64,000 nt of DNA. Origin: Streptomyces sp. NBC_01408 (lineage in GTDB: Bacteria > Actinomycetota > Actinomycetes > Streptomycetales > Streptomycetaceae). The stretch spans positions 558,001 through 622,000 of the forward strand of contig NZ_JAPEPJ010000002.1 in assembly GCF_026340255.1 (NCBI RefSeq), read 5' to 3'. Position 1 is the first letter of the stretch; every line of letters begins with the position of its first letter. This document shows, one piece after another, positions 1 to 8,466 of the stretch. Below the pieces are notes generated by a model. The model was not told the DNA's origin. It made no database searches and worked only from the letters and a program-made list of their open reading frames with translations. A program made the position numbers and the translations under genes.

Positions 1-359
1 CGAGCATGGACGGAGACGGTTTGGCCGTGCCAGGTCACGAAAGCGGCGGGCTGTCGCAGGAGGTCCTGTGACCAGGCTGGATGTCGCGGACGGCCGAAGT
101 TGGTTCCCATGACCAGGAAGCGATCCTGCCCGACCTGAGCTGTGGCCAAGGGCGTGTTCCTGGGGCGGCCGTGACGGTCGGTGGTGTGCAGCAGCACGGT
201 GGACAAGGCCATGCTGCTGGGCATCCACCGTCCCCCGGTGCACCGGGAGACCAGCCGGTCGATCGGCGGCAGGATCAGCGGACAGATTTGTCGGAAGAGA
301 CGACTGGTGCCGACACCTTTCCAAAAGCCACGACGCAGTGCATCGAGCGTGCGAGTCAT
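1..359 (-). CDS. Deazaflavin (F420)-dependent nitroreductase-family protein, 3'-truncated by window edge
   Basis: The gene reads leftwards off the window edge, so about 119 N-terminal residues are visible and the last few dozen are missing. The start ATG (357-359) has a purine-rich GGAGAAGGA about 10 bases upstream. The protein carries VLLHTTDRHGRPRNTPL, then QDRFLVMGTNFGRPRHPAW and a TWHGQTVSVHA tail. This order is characteristic of the DUF385/Ddn family (nitroreductase/quinone reductase type, F420H2-binding split-barrel). Members reduce quinones, nitro compounds or unsaturated natural-product intermediates with F420H2, but the substrate cannot be read from sequence. The neighbouring genes point away from it (divergent from the ABC exporter), so it gives no pathway context. 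Family assignment is fairly sure; function is inferred from the family. Confidence 0.8.
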   Translation of the reverse strand, partial: MTRTLDALRRGFWKGVGTSRLFRQICPLILPPIDRLVSRCTGGRWMPSSMALSTVLLHTTDRHGRPRNTPLATAQVGQDRFLVMGTNFGRPRHPAWSQDLLRQPAAFVTWHGQTVSVHA

Positions 360-784
360 CGGCGCCTGTCCTTCTCCGTCTCCGACGGTGTCGAGGTGTT
401 CACACACCTGCCCTGTCTGGGGCGAATGGCCATGACCGCAGTTGTGCGCCGATCAGCGGCAGCGCTCTGCGCGTGCTTCAGGTAGGGCATCCGGCGGCAG
501 GATCTGCACACCGTCGCCCACACGCCGTCCTCCGCATGCCTTCTTCTACCCATGGGACTTAACGGTGCGGCAATCGCAGGGGTTCTTCTGGAGCCCGGCC
601 GTTGAAGCCCGGCGTCGCAGGTCAACCGCTCATGCATCCGCAGTACGAGTAAGGATTCGAGCAGCCCGGTGGACGATGGCTGCTGGGCCACAGGCACGGG
701 TTCAGTGTCCGGCGCGCGATTTCCTCGTTGGGCTACTTTGTGAGAAGTGGATCACGAGCGGATCGGAATCGGAGCACGTCCGGG
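360..784. other. Intergenic region with no convincing gene
   Basis: This is a 425-base gap between the divergent nitroreductase-like gene and the ABC transporter operon. Reading frames here have no recognisable domains and look like non-coding shadows. It must hold the promoters of both flanking transcription units. I see no clear palindrome or hairpin in it. Confidence 0.5.
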
Positions 785-1399
785 GTGGGGCCGCCGCTGT
801 GCATGGCAGGGGTATGGAAATCCTACGGGCGCCATGCGGTGCTACGCGGCGTGGATGTGGTGATCGAACCCGGCTCTCTGGTCGGCGTGGTCGGGGAGAA
901 CGGTGCCGGCAAGACCACCCTGCTGCGCACGATGGTGGGTGAGCTGGCACCGGACCGGGGGACAGTGCACCGGGAGGGCGAGGTGGGGTACTGCCCGCAG
1001 GACACGGTGGTCAACCCTCTGCTGAGCGTGGCCCAGCATCTCGAACTGTTCCGCGTGGCCTACCGGCTGCCCGACGTGGAACGGGCACGGGCACTATTGG
1101 CGGTGCTCGGCGGCAAGGGCGTGCTGGAGCAGCGGGCCGGGACTCTGTCGGGCGGGACCCGGCAGAAGCTCAACCTGGTACTCGCGCTGATGCACCAGCC
1201 GACGCTGCTGGTCCTGGACGAGCCCTACCAAGGCTTCGACTGGGACACCCACCAGAGGTTCTGGCGCCTCGCACGGGATCTGCGCGACGGCGGTCAGGCT
1301 GTCGTCGTGGTCTCGCATCTCGTCCACGACCTCGGGCATTTCGACCGGGTCTACGAGCTGCGCGACGGAGTGCTGCTTGAGGGGGTGCGCGCCGCGTGA
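785..1399 (+). CDS. ABC transporter ATP-binding protein
   Basis: ATPase subunit of a two-gene ABC system, probably an exporter. Visible motifs are Walker A (GENGAGKTT, about residues 36-44), the signature LSGGTRQ, Walker B (LLVLDEP) and the switch His in VVSHLVHD. The start is uncertain. GTG at 785 is chosen because GGAG lies 10 bases upstream and because MAGVWKSYG (ATG at 803) would begin slightly late for the family; TTG at 728 and GTG at 740 are also in frame. At about 204 residues it is a short, ATPase-only subunit. Its stop overlaps the permease start (GTGA), so the two are translationally coupled. The substrate is unknown. Confidence 0.85.
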   Translation: MGPPLCMAGVWKSYGRHAVLRGVDVVIEPGSLVGVVGENGAGKTTLLRTMVGELAPDRGTVHREGEVGYCPQDTVVNPLLSVAQHLELFRVAYRLPDVERARALLAVLGGKGVLEQRAGTLSGGTRQKLNLVLALMHQPTLLVLDEPYQGFDWDTHQRFWRLARDLRDGGQAVVVVSHLVHDLGHFDRVYELRDGVLLEGVRAA

Positions 1400-2259
1400 G
1401 CCCCTTCGGTACGTCCTTCACGACGGCGCTGCGGTTCGTGCTGGCGGCCCATGTACGCAATCGCCTCGCGCTGGTCCTCGCAGTCACGTTCCCGCTGCTG
1501 TGGATCTTCCTTACACGGACGTACGGCTACCACGTGACACTGCGCTTCCAGGTGTTCCCGGCTGGCGGCTACATCGAGGCCGACAACAACCACACCACCC
1601 AGGTCAACAGCGCGATGAACGCGGTCACCGTGATCGCCGGCTTCATGACGTTCATGGAGGCGCTGAAATCCGGGCCGCTGGACCGGCGCCTGGTCCTGGC
1701 CGGATACCGGCGGCGCCACCTGATGACGGCGAAGGTGGCGGCACTGGTCGTCATCGCCGCCGTGCTTGCGGCATACACGGCCGTACTGCTTCACCTGTCC
1801 TTCGACCAGGAGCAGTTCGGGGCACTGGCGACGGCGTTGTTCACGGCGAACGCCGCGTTCGGCGGGATCGGGATCATGCTGGGCTCCCTCCTGCGGGGCG
1901 AGCTGGAGGGCTTCTTCGCGATCATCATGGCCAGCATCATCGACAACGGGCTCGAAAGCCCGGGCATGAACCCGCCGGCCGACCAGCCGGGCCTGCCGTT
2001 CCTTCCCCTGAACGGACCGTCCCAGGCTGCCTATGCCGCGGCCTTCACCGACGCGTGGCCGGGCGCGTACGCGGCCCGCGGACTGGTGTGGTTCGCACTG
2101 ACCGCCACCGCAGGACTCCTCATCTTCTGCCTGCGCACCCGCTCCTACCAGCGACCCCGCCCACACGGCACACCGGCACGACTCCCGGCGCAGACCGCGG
2201 GCAATGGGAAAGCAGCCGACTCCGCTGCCGGTCCCGGACCGGCGCAGAAGGGCATCTGA
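1396..2259 (+). CDS. ABC transporter membrane permease
   Basis: 287-residue integral membrane protein starting at a GTG that overlaps the ATPase stop by 4 bases. Hydrophobic segments are visible at about residues 15-40, 75-90, 115-135, 145-175 and 230-250, followed by a polar, proline-rich C-terminal tail of about 40 residues. The arrangement (short N-terminal tail, TM1, a roughly 35-residue loop, then clustered TMs) resembles ABC-2-type export permeases. It is the likely membrane partner of the upstream ATPase. The prenyl synthase starts about 90 bases downstream and may be co-transcribed, but nothing in the sequence proves that the exporter moves a terpenoid. Confidence 0.75.
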   Translation: MSPFGTSFTTALRFVLAAHVRNRLALVLAVTFPLLWIFLTRTYGYHVTLRFQVFPAGGYIEADNNHTTQVNSAMNAVTVIAGFMTFMEALKSGPLDRRLVLAGYRRRHLMTAKVAALVVIAAVLAAYTAVLLHLSFDQEQFGALATALFTANAAFGGIGIMLGSLLRGELEGFFAIIMASIIDNGLESPGMNPPADQPGLPFLPLNGPSQAAYAAAFTDAWPGAYAARGLVWFALTATAGLLIFCLRTRSYQRPRPHGTPARLPAQTAGNGKAADSAAGPGPAQKGI

Positions 2260-2348
2260 TGCTGACGCGGCCACAGCCGCCGGCAACGACGCCAGGCCCG
2301 CGCACCGCACCCGCAGCAGCGGACACAGGCATGTTCCGCCCCGAGTAG

Positions 2349-3620
2349 ATGGAGACGTACGTGCCCCCCGGACAGCAAGGCGAACTCAGCCGCGAGACGA
2401 TCATGCCGCCGGACAGCCAGCACACCGCCGTCACACTGCCCGACACCCCGCAAGGCATCCGGCTTCCCGGTCCCCACCGATACGGTGCCGCCCTGGCCGG
2501 GCCGTGCCAGGACCTGGACGACCAGGCCGGACGCACACCGGAGTGGCTGGAACGGGACATCGACCACCTGTACCCGGCCCTGCCGCACCCCGAGGCAACC
2601 TGCGACCTTTTGACCGCGGCGTGCACGGAGCACCTCCTGCCGGCAACCGCCCAACGCCTACAGGCGCGGCTGCACGCGGCGCTCATCGGGCCGGTGCGCC
2701 AGACCGTCGATCACGGCGGCCGGCGCTGGAGGCCAAAGCTCGCGGCCACCGTTATCGACGCACTGGGCGCCGACAGCCGCCCTTACGGACCCCTGTGGGC
2801 GGCCTGCGAACTCCTGCACACCGGGTCACTGATCATCGACGACATCCAGGACGGAGCTCCACTGCGCCGCGGACACCCCAGCGCCCACCTCGTCCACGGC
2901 ACCGCCACCGCCATCAACGCCGGCACCACCGCCTACTTCGCCATGCACCGGGCCATCCGCCGCACCCTGCCCGACGACCCCCGCCTGCGTACCAACGTGT
3001 ACGACGCCTACCTCAACGCCCTGCAGGCCGCGCACACCGGGCAGGCCCTCGACCTCCAGGGACATCACGAGGAAATGACCGCCGCGCTGGACACCGGGGA
3101 CACCGGAACCCTGAAGCAGCTGGTGACCCTCACCCACCGGCTGAAGTCCGGCGCGCCCGTCGCCGCGGCGTTCCGCATCGCCGCCCTGGTCGCCGCAGCC
3201 AGCCCTGCCCAGTGCGACGCGCTCGCCGCACTGGGCGATGCCGTAGGCACCGCCTACCAGATCACCGATGACGTCGCCGACCTGCGCGGCGTCACAAGCC
3301 AGGACACCATGACCAAACGCGTGACCGAAGACCTCCTCAACGCCAAGGTCACCTACCCTCTCGTCCACGCTGTCGCGTACCTGCCCCGCGACGAAGCCCG
3401 CCACCTCTGGCACCAGGTGCGCTCCGGCTTGGCCCGGGAGGGCGCGGCCCGTACCGCACGCCGCATCGCGGACTGCGGGGCCCTCGACCAGTGCGCGGAC
3501 GAGGCCGACCAGATGATCCGCGACGCGTGGGCAACCGCTTCAGCCCTGCTTCCGCCCTCACCGGTGGCCCTGACCTTGGGCAGGCTCTGCACCGACGTCC
3601 TGCGCTCCCGAATCGCCTGA
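2349..3620 (+). CDS. Polyprenyl diphosphate synthase (trans-isoprenyl diphosphate synthase family)
   Basis: Condenses allylic diphosphates with isopentenyl diphosphate. The first Asp-rich motif is DDIQD in LIIDDIQDGAPLRRG (about residue 160) and the second is DDVADLRG (about residue 305); the lysine/arginine patch GGRRWRPKL precedes them. All catalytic signatures of the FPP/GGPP synthase family are therefore present. At 423 residues it is longer than the usual 300-370 because of an N-terminal extension of about 85 residues of unknown role. The start could instead be GTG at 2361, which has GGAG at a good distance, rather than ATG at 2349. No terpene cyclase is in the window. The adjacent methyltransferase and exporter may belong to the same small pathway (inference). 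Chain length cannot be assigned confidently. Confidence 0.85.
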   Translation: METYVPPGQQGELSRETIMPPDSQHTAVTLPDTPQGIRLPGPHRYGAALAGPCQDLDDQAGRTPEWLERDIDHLYPALPHPEATCDLLTAACTEHLLPATAQRLQARLHAALIGPVRQTVDHGGRRWRPKLAATVIDALGADSRPYGPLWAACELLHTGSLIIDDIQDGAPLRRGHPSAHLVHGTATAINAGTTAYFAMHRAIRRTLPDDPRLRTNVYDAYLNALQAAHTGQALDLQGHHEEMTAALDTGDTGTLKQLVTLTHRLKSGAPVAAAFRIAALVAAASPAQCDALAALGDAVGTAYQITDDVADLRGVTSQDTMTKRVTEDLLNAKVTYPLVHAVAYLPRDEARHLWHQVRSGLAREGAARTARRIADCGALDQCADEADQMIRDAWATASALLPPSPVALTLGRLCTDVLRSRIA

Positions 3621-3704
3621 TCCCCAAACCGTCGGGCCTGCTTACGACGAACCGGGGCGAGACGTCAGTCCGCTCACTTTTGGGATCGCCCATGATGGTC
3701 CGGG

Positions 3705-3725
3705 GCACCCCCGGCTTCGGGGTGC
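3705..3725. terminator. Hairpin between convergent genes, possible terminator
   Basis: GCACCCC (3705-3711) pairs with GGGGTGC (3719-3725) around a CGGCTTC loop. It sits between the stop of the prenyl synthase (+) and the stop of the methyltransferase (-), where a bidirectional terminator is expected. There is no run of T, as is usual in Streptomyces. The rest of the 285-base convergent gap holds nothing recognisable. Confidence 0.4.
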
Positions 3726-3904
3726 GGATGCGGGTGAAGCCGCCCACCCTTCCCCCGCGCACACGGGCAGGTGTGGCTGAAGCCTCCCAAGCGGCGTACG
3801 AGCCGTTGGCGAGAAGACTCAGCTCCCGCGTACGCCCCCCGGAGTCCGGTTCGCCGGGGAGCGCCGCATTACAAGGCAGACATGCCCAACTTGTGCCGGG
3901 AGTT

Positions 3905-4807
3905 CTACAACGGCTTGTCAAGGACGAATGCGGTGTAACCGAAGGCTTTGCTGGCGTGTCCGTGCGCGCGGAGCGTGTCGGTGAGGCGCCGCCAGTCGGC
4001 AGGTCCCAGGGAGGCGAGCTCGGGCCACCGAAGGACCGTCAGGCGTCGGCCGATGGCGGAGGCGGTGAGGGCAGCGCTGATCCGCAGTTGCTGCAAAGTG
4101 CGCTCCATGACCGGCCGCGACCAGTCCAGTTCGGCACCCAGGCGAAATCCCGTGTCACGGAAATGCTGCCGGTAGCGGCCAAGAGTTTCGATCTCCTCAA
4201 AGCTCCACGTGTCACGCACGATCCCTTGCGGGTCTGCGTCGTGGATCTCCGAAGGGTCTGAACCCTTCAACACCAGGTCCACCAGGACCAGGCGCCCGCC
4301 GGGTTTGAGCACCCGATGCATCTCCTCGAGAAAAGCCCGCCGGCCTAGAGGGCCGAAATGGAAGGCCGCTTCCAGGCAGTGCGCCTTGTCGAAATATTGG
4401 TCGGGAAAGCGGCCGGGTTCGATGGCCCGCAAGTCGGTGACGTCCGCGACGACGAAGTGGATGCGGGGATTAGTACCGAAGCGCTCGCGGGCCTGCTTGA
4501 TCTGGTCCTCCACGAGGTCCACTGCCATCACCTGCCGGACTGTGCGGGCCATCAGGTCACTGGTGTATCCGCGTCCGCAGGCCGCGTCCAGTACGTGATC
4601 GTCCGCGCCCAGCTGCAGCAGCCCTGTGGATCGAGCCGCCAGGTCTCGCTGGAAGGGAGCAACACCGCGCGCGATCAGCGCGGGCATGAACATCGGCGGA
4701 TAGTAGCCGAGGTTGACCAGGGCGCCCCAGCCCATGGCGCGCAGCATCGGCATCAGCGGGTTGGATTCGCTGTAGGAGGCGGCGATTTCGGGAGAGGATG
4801 GACTCAT
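3905..4807 (-). CDS. SAM-dependent methyltransferase (class I)
   Basis: 300-residue methyltransferase. The ATG at 4805-4807 has AAGGA five bases upstream. Motif I (VLDAACGRGY, about residue 77) forms the SAM-binding loop, and the acidic end of beta2 is MAVDLVEDQ. HFVVADVTDLRAIEP and VLKPGGRLVLVDLV match the family's motifs II/III. The N-terminal ALVNLGYYPP resembles the LHLGYW-type lid found in sterol/small-molecule C- or O-methyltransferases. The acceptor is unknown. It is convergent with the prenyl synthase, so a prenyl substrate is possible, but a link to the PKS about 20 kb away cannot be excluded or supported from position. Confidence 0.85.
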   Translation of the reverse strand: MSPSSPEIAASYSESNPLMPMLRAMGWGALVNLGYYPPMFMPALIARGVAPFQRDLAARSTGLLQLGADDHVLDAACGRGYTSDLMARTVRQVMAVDLVEDQIKQARERFGTNPRIHFVVADVTDLRAIEPGRFPDQYFDKAHCLEAAFHFGPLGRRAFLEEMHRVLKPGGRLVLVDLVLKGSDPSEIHDADPQGIVRDTWSFEEIETLGRYRQHFRDTGFRLGAELDWSRPVMERTLQQLRISAALTASAIGRRLTVLRWPELASLGPADWRRLTDTLRAHGHASKAFGYTAFVLDKPL

Positions 4808-5376
4808 CAGGATCCTTGTCGGGACAGGCGGGTGGGTGGGTGACGTCCAACTGCGAGGTGCGCACGTCGGGCCGGATCCTGTGGTGCTTGACCCGCCCTT
4901 GTCCGTCTTGGCCTCTGTACGAACGCCGGCGATCATCTCGAAGCCGCTACGGGCCGGGTGCCACCGTGCCGCCGGGCCCATGTCGGTGCTTCCACCGGTG
5001 ACCCCACGACGGAGCGGCCCTTTGTCATCCGCACGTTGTCGTCGGCTTCGCTGAAGCCGGTATCCGTGAGATCCGGCCCGCGCCCGCGCTTCCAGGCGGT
5101 CCGCATGCGGACCGCGTTGGTTTCCTGCCGATCCGACAATGCCTCAGCGACGGACAACACCGTGACCAGGGCCAACACACCTGGGTGCACCGTCGGGCGG
5201 CCTCGATGAGGGAGCAGAGCAGCGAAGGGCCCCCAGAGAAGACGTCCGCGAACTCATCGCGCGGTCGCGGCGCCGGGGTGCCTCCGGGACACGGCAGCCG
5301 AGCCACCCGCTCCGTCTTTGCCGGAATCTCACTCAACCCAGGGTCCCGCAACGACATCGACACCCTCCCAAAATGC
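4808..5376. other. Intergenic region, no supported gene
   Basis: About 570 bases upstream of the methyltransferase. Short overlapping frames occur on both strands, but none carries a domain, a good ribosome-binding site or sensible composition. It probably contains the methyltransferase promoter and otherwise degraded sequence leading into the inverted repeat and pseudogene fragment to its right. Confidence 0.45.
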
Positions 5377-5422
5377 AACGTCGGTCTTCATCACTCACAA
5401 CCAGGTGATGAAGACCGGCGTT
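5377..5422. repeat. Long inverted repeat (18-bp arms, 10-base loop)
   Basis: The arm AACGTCGGTCTTCATCAC (5377-5394) is the reverse complement of GTGATGAAGACCGGCGTT (5405-5422) with one mismatch. It could fold into a strong RNA hairpin or be the footprint of a mobile element or protein-binding site. It is not next to an intact gene end; the nearest feature is the oxidoreductase fragment beginning about 70 bases to the right. Function unknown. Confidence 0.6.
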
Positions 5423-5493
5423 ACGCACGAGGCCAGATCAATTGCGAGCAGCGTCCGAATGGCCAGATGGGGCCCGCCATTTCGCTGTCGTGC

Positions 5494-5711
5494 GCCGCGT
5501 ACAACCCGGATCTGGCCGTGGTCAACCACCAGACTCCGGACAACGGGTGGCGCGGCTTCTACCTGTTCTCCTGGCCGACTTCGCCGTACTGGCTCTACCG
5601 GCTGGCCCAGGGCATCCACGTGACGCTGGGGGTCGTGCTGGTGCCCGTACTGCTGGCGAAGCTGTGGTCGGTCATTCCGAAGCTGTTCGAATGGCCCCCG
5701 ATCCGCTCGGC
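5494..5711 (+). pseudogene. Fragment of a membrane-anchored molybdopterin-dependent oxidoreductase
   Basis: One frame encodes about 72 residues with clear membrane-protein character, including PDNGWRGFYLFSWPTSPY and VTLGVVLVPVLLAKLWSV followed by PKLFEWPP. This order matches, from memory, the N-terminal cytochrome-b-like transmembrane region of Streptomyces sulfite-oxidase-type molybdopterin oxidoreductases. Neither the preceding transmembrane part nor the molybdopterin domain (several hundred residues) is present; outside this stretch the frame degenerates. I infer a decayed remnant, perhaps left by a rearrangement. A sequencing frameshift alone would not explain the missing downstream domain. 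Confidence 0.55.
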
Positions 5712-5870
5712 GAGACTGCACCCGTGTCGCTGGCGGGTAAGGCCGGGAGCGGCCTCAAGGACGTCGGGTTACACGTGGCAGAGGCTGTCACGGCGCACCG
5801 ACAAGACCTCTGCGCCAGCAACATGCGCGACTGCTGGCGGGTGGGCCTCCGTGAGCAACCGAAGGGGCTG

Positions 5871-5888
5871 ATGCTGACCGATTGCTGA
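5871..5888. repeat. Left copy of an 18-bp direct repeat flanking the catabolic island
   Basis: ATGCTGACCGATTGCTGA here recurs at 23485-23502 as ATGCTGACCGAATGCTGA, one mismatch in 18, same orientation. Each copy contains TGCTGA twice. The two copies bracket the block of catabolic genes (5.96-23.29 kb). Whether this is an insertion footprint, a conserved regulatory element or coincidence is not known. Confidence 0.4.
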
Positions 5889-5958
5889 CTTTTTCTGACA
5901 CAGAATCAGGCAGCGTGGAGGCTGCCTTGAGCCCTCCGCGTCCCTGCCGAGGCAGGCG

Positions 5959-7371
5959 TCACCGTCCAGTGACTGTCGTCGCCCGCGCGTGCACGAGGAG
6001 AGCTGTCGGCAAGGCCACGGCGATGGCGCCGATGGCGGCTCTCGCGGCCCAGATGGTGGGTGCGGGGACCTCGTGGACGGCCCCTAAGAGGGCGCCGCCT
6101 GTGAGCAACAGGCCGATGAGGCAACTCGTCCACACCAGTGGCCGCTTCGGATGGTCTCGCAACCCATGCGGTGCGCCCAGGCACAGGGCGAAGTAGACGG
6201 CGGCCAGGCTGAAGACTCCGAAGGCGGACAGCCAGGCGAACCAGCTGACATGGGCCGGCAGTCCTCTGATGGCGATGGCGCCCCCGAAGAGGTGGCTGAT
6301 CATGATGGCGGTGAGGTAGGCGACGCCGATCACAGCCGTGCCGCCGACCGGGGTCCCCCGGCGGGCGCTGAGAACGCCGAGGCGGCGCGGGAGCCAACCG
6401 TCCTGCGCCATGGCCGGCAGACCTCGGGTGACTGATACCGAGACGCCGATGTACACGGCGAGCATGTCGAGCACGATCACGAGCTCCACGAGGCGGACGG
6501 TCCACGTGTCGCCGAACGCGTCTGGTGACGCCAGGGCCAGGAGTGGCGCAGAGGCATGCTCGGCCACTGCGCCGATGCTGAAGCCGAAGCCGGCCAGCTG
6601 TGCGTAGCAGCCGAGCAGGAAGAAGACCGCCGCGGTGAGCAGGGAGATCAGCACGGCCCTGGGGATGGAGCGCTGGGGTTCGGCGGTTTCCGCGGCGAGG
6701 TTGGCCGCCGCTTCGAAGCCGGTGAAGAGCAGCACTCCGTAGATGACCGAGAAGGCGATCCCGCTCCAGCCTTGCGCCGAACTCGCGGGGGTGAAGGCGG
6801 ACAGGCTGTTGTCGTCGCCGACTTGGACGATCACGTGGATGAAGAAGGCGGCGAGCACACCGATGGAGACGAGGGCGAGTACCAGTTGGGCCCTGACCGC
6901 GATGTGGACGCCGGTGTGTACGACGGTCAGGACGAGAGCGAGCAGGAGCAGCTGCCATGTCCAGACGGGCAGGGGGGCGAGGTCGAACTGGGTTCTCAGG
7001 ACCTCGTGCACGGTGCCGCCGGCGAGGAGGCCGATGCCGGCCCCCAGGGCGAGGACGCCCAGGTAGTACACGTAGCCGGCTGCGGCGCCGATGGGCGTGC
7101 CGAGGCCGGCGGTCACGTAGTCGTACAGGGAGCCGTCCGTGCGGATCCGCCGGGCGTAGGCGGAGACGATCCAGCCGACGCCGAGCATGCCGACGGCGCC
7201 CAGGAGGACGGCGAGCGGCGCGGCGCCTCCGGCGCCCTTGCCCGTGGGGGTCGTGACGCCGACGAGCAGCGGCAGCACGAAGGACACGGAGAAGGCCGGG
7301 CCCATGAAGCCGACGGACTGGGCGATCACGTCGACGAGCGACAGCGATCCGGGTGGAGAGCTTCGCCTCAA
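5959..7371 (-). CDS. APC-superfamily amino acid/amine permease (first)
   Basis: 470-residue polytopic transporter with about 12 hydrophobic segments. The N-terminal signature GSLSLVDVIAQSVGFMGPAF fits the APC family. The only plausible start is TTG at 7369-7371, which overlaps the stop of the upstream esterase as TTGA, implying translational coupling; no ATG or GTG precedes the first conserved segment in this frame after the esterase end. GFEAAANLAAETAEPQRSIP is the conserved cytoplasmic loop of the family (GFExxxxxxEExxxPxRxIP). Substrate is not determined by sequence. The esterase partner suggests uptake and hydrolysis of an ester- or amide-linked nutrient (inference). Confidence 0.8.
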   Translation of the reverse strand: MRRSSPPGSLSLVDVIAQSVGFMGPAFSVSFVLPLLVGVTTPTGKGAGGAAPLAVLLGAVGMLGVGWIVSAYARRIRTDGSLYDYVTAGLGTPIGAAAGYVYYLGVLALGAGIGLLAGGTVHEVLRTQFDLAPLPVWTWQLLLLALVLTVVHTGVHIAVRAQLVLALVSIGVLAAFFIHVIVQVGDDNSLSAFTPASSAQGWSGIAFSVIYGVLLFTGFEAAANLAAETAEPQRSIPRAVLISLLTAAVFFLLGCYAQLAGFGFSIGAVAEHASAPLLALASPDAFGDTWTVRLVELVIVLDMLAVYIGVSVSVTRGLPAMAQDGWLPRRLGVLSARRGTPVGGTAVIGVAYLTAIMISHLFGGAIAIRGLPAHVSWFAWLSAFGVFSLAAVYFALCLGAPHGLRDHPKRPLVWTSCLIGLLLTGGALLGAVHEVPAPTIWAARAAIGAIAVALPTALLVHARATTVTGR

Positions 7372-8309
7372 GGCGTGTCGTACGGCGTGGCGAGCAGCTC
7401 GCGGAACTCCGTGAGCATCTCGGTCACCGCGGCGTCGACGACTGTGGACTTGGTGTCGAAGCTGATGAATCCGTGGATGAGCCCGGGGTACATGTGTTTT
7501 CTGACCGGGACTCCGGCGGCGGCCAGGGCATCGGCGTATGCAAGACCCTCGTCGCGCAGCGGGTCGCACTCGCCGCAGCCGATGACCGCCGGGGCCAGGC
7601 CCGTGTGACTGTCGGCAAGGAGCGGCGAGGCCGGGGCGCGGGCTGCGGCGCCGGGGTCGTCGGCGAGGTAGAGCCGGGCGTCGTTCTCGACCTCGGCCGT
7701 GGTGAGCAGGTATCCGGTGGCGTTCTCGACCAGTGACCTGTGGCCGCCTTGGCCGCTGAGATCCGTGGACGGGTACGCGAGGAGTTGCGCGGTGAGGGGG
7801 CGCCCCTCATCCCGGAAGGCCAGGGCCACTCCGGCGGCCAGGCCGCCGCCGGCGCTGTCCCCCGCCACGGCGAGCCCGCCACCGCCGTAGTCCTCGGGGT
7901 GCCCGGCCACGTGGGTGGTCACCGCGACGCAGTCGTCGTACCCGGCGGGGAATGGGAACTCCGGGGCGAGCCGGTAGCCGACGCTCACCACCACAGCCCC
8001 GAGGTCCCGGCACAGCCTGCGGCAGACGCCGTCGTGGGTGTCGAGGTCCCCGACGATGAAGCCGCCCCCGTGGAAGAACACGACCGTCGGTACGAGGCCA
8101 TGGCCCGCGGGGCGGTAGACCCGCACCGGTACCCCGGCGACCGTGTCGTCCTCGGCCGAGCCGACCTCGATCGGCGGATCGGGTGCGACGGCGAGTGAGA
8201 GCATCCTGTTGCCCGCGCGCATCTCGGCGACAGTGGGCGGGGTGGCGGGCGGCGGGCCGTCGACACCGAACTGCTTCAGCAGGGCCCCGATCTCCGGGTC
8301 CATGGGCAT
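7368..8309 (-). CDS. Alpha/beta hydrolase, hormone-sensitive-lipase (HSL) family esterase
   Basis: 313 residues. The first of two nearby ATGs (8307-8309) is chosen because GGAAGG lies 7 bases upstream. It carries the oxyanion-hole motif HGGG in VVFFHGGGFIVGD (about residue 80), the nucleophile elbow GDSAGG (about residue 150), the acid in GECDPLRDEG and the catalytic His in GLIHGF near the C-terminus. All catalytic residues of the HSL/acetyl-esterase family are present. It is cytoplasmic, with no signal peptide. It is coupled to the downstream permease by a TTGA overlap. The physiological substrate is unknown. No palindromic operator of the MarR type lies in its 157-base upstream gap. Confidence 0.88.
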   Translation of the reverse strand: MPMDPEIGALLKQFGVDGPPPATPPTVAEMRAGNRMLSLAVAPDPPIEVGSAEDDTVAGVPVRVYRPAGHGLVPTVVFFHGGGFIVGDLDTHDGVCRRLCRDLGAVVVSVGYRLAPEFPFPAGYDDCVAVTTHVAGHPEDYGGGGLAVAGDSAGGGLAAGVALAFRDEGRPLTAQLLAYPSTDLSGQGGHRSLVENATGYLLTTAEVENDARLYLADDPGAAARAPASPLLADSHTGLAPAVIGCGECDPLRDEGLAYADALAAAGVPVRKHMYPGLIHGFISFDTKSTVVDAAVTEMLTEFRELLATPYDTP

Positions 8310-8466
8310 GATCGGGCCTTCCCGTCCCGTGCCTGGGGCACGCAGCAATGACCGACTTGCTCAGAATAGTCACTCTTTGGTGCTGGTTCCCTCCCTGACG
8401 CGGCAGCACAGCACTGCGCCGGACCGGCGGGTACCAGTCCGGCGCGGCGGGAGGAGCAGTGCCGGG

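Noticed and set aside
1351..2310. A 319-codon minus-strand frame
   Set aside because: Lies opposite the ABC permease, which has clear membrane segments and a coupled ATPase; the minus frame has no domain.
8340..8380. Possible operator TGAC-N16-GTCA upstream of the esterase gene
   Set aside because: Arms are only four bases and do not match the regulon palindrome; expected by chance.
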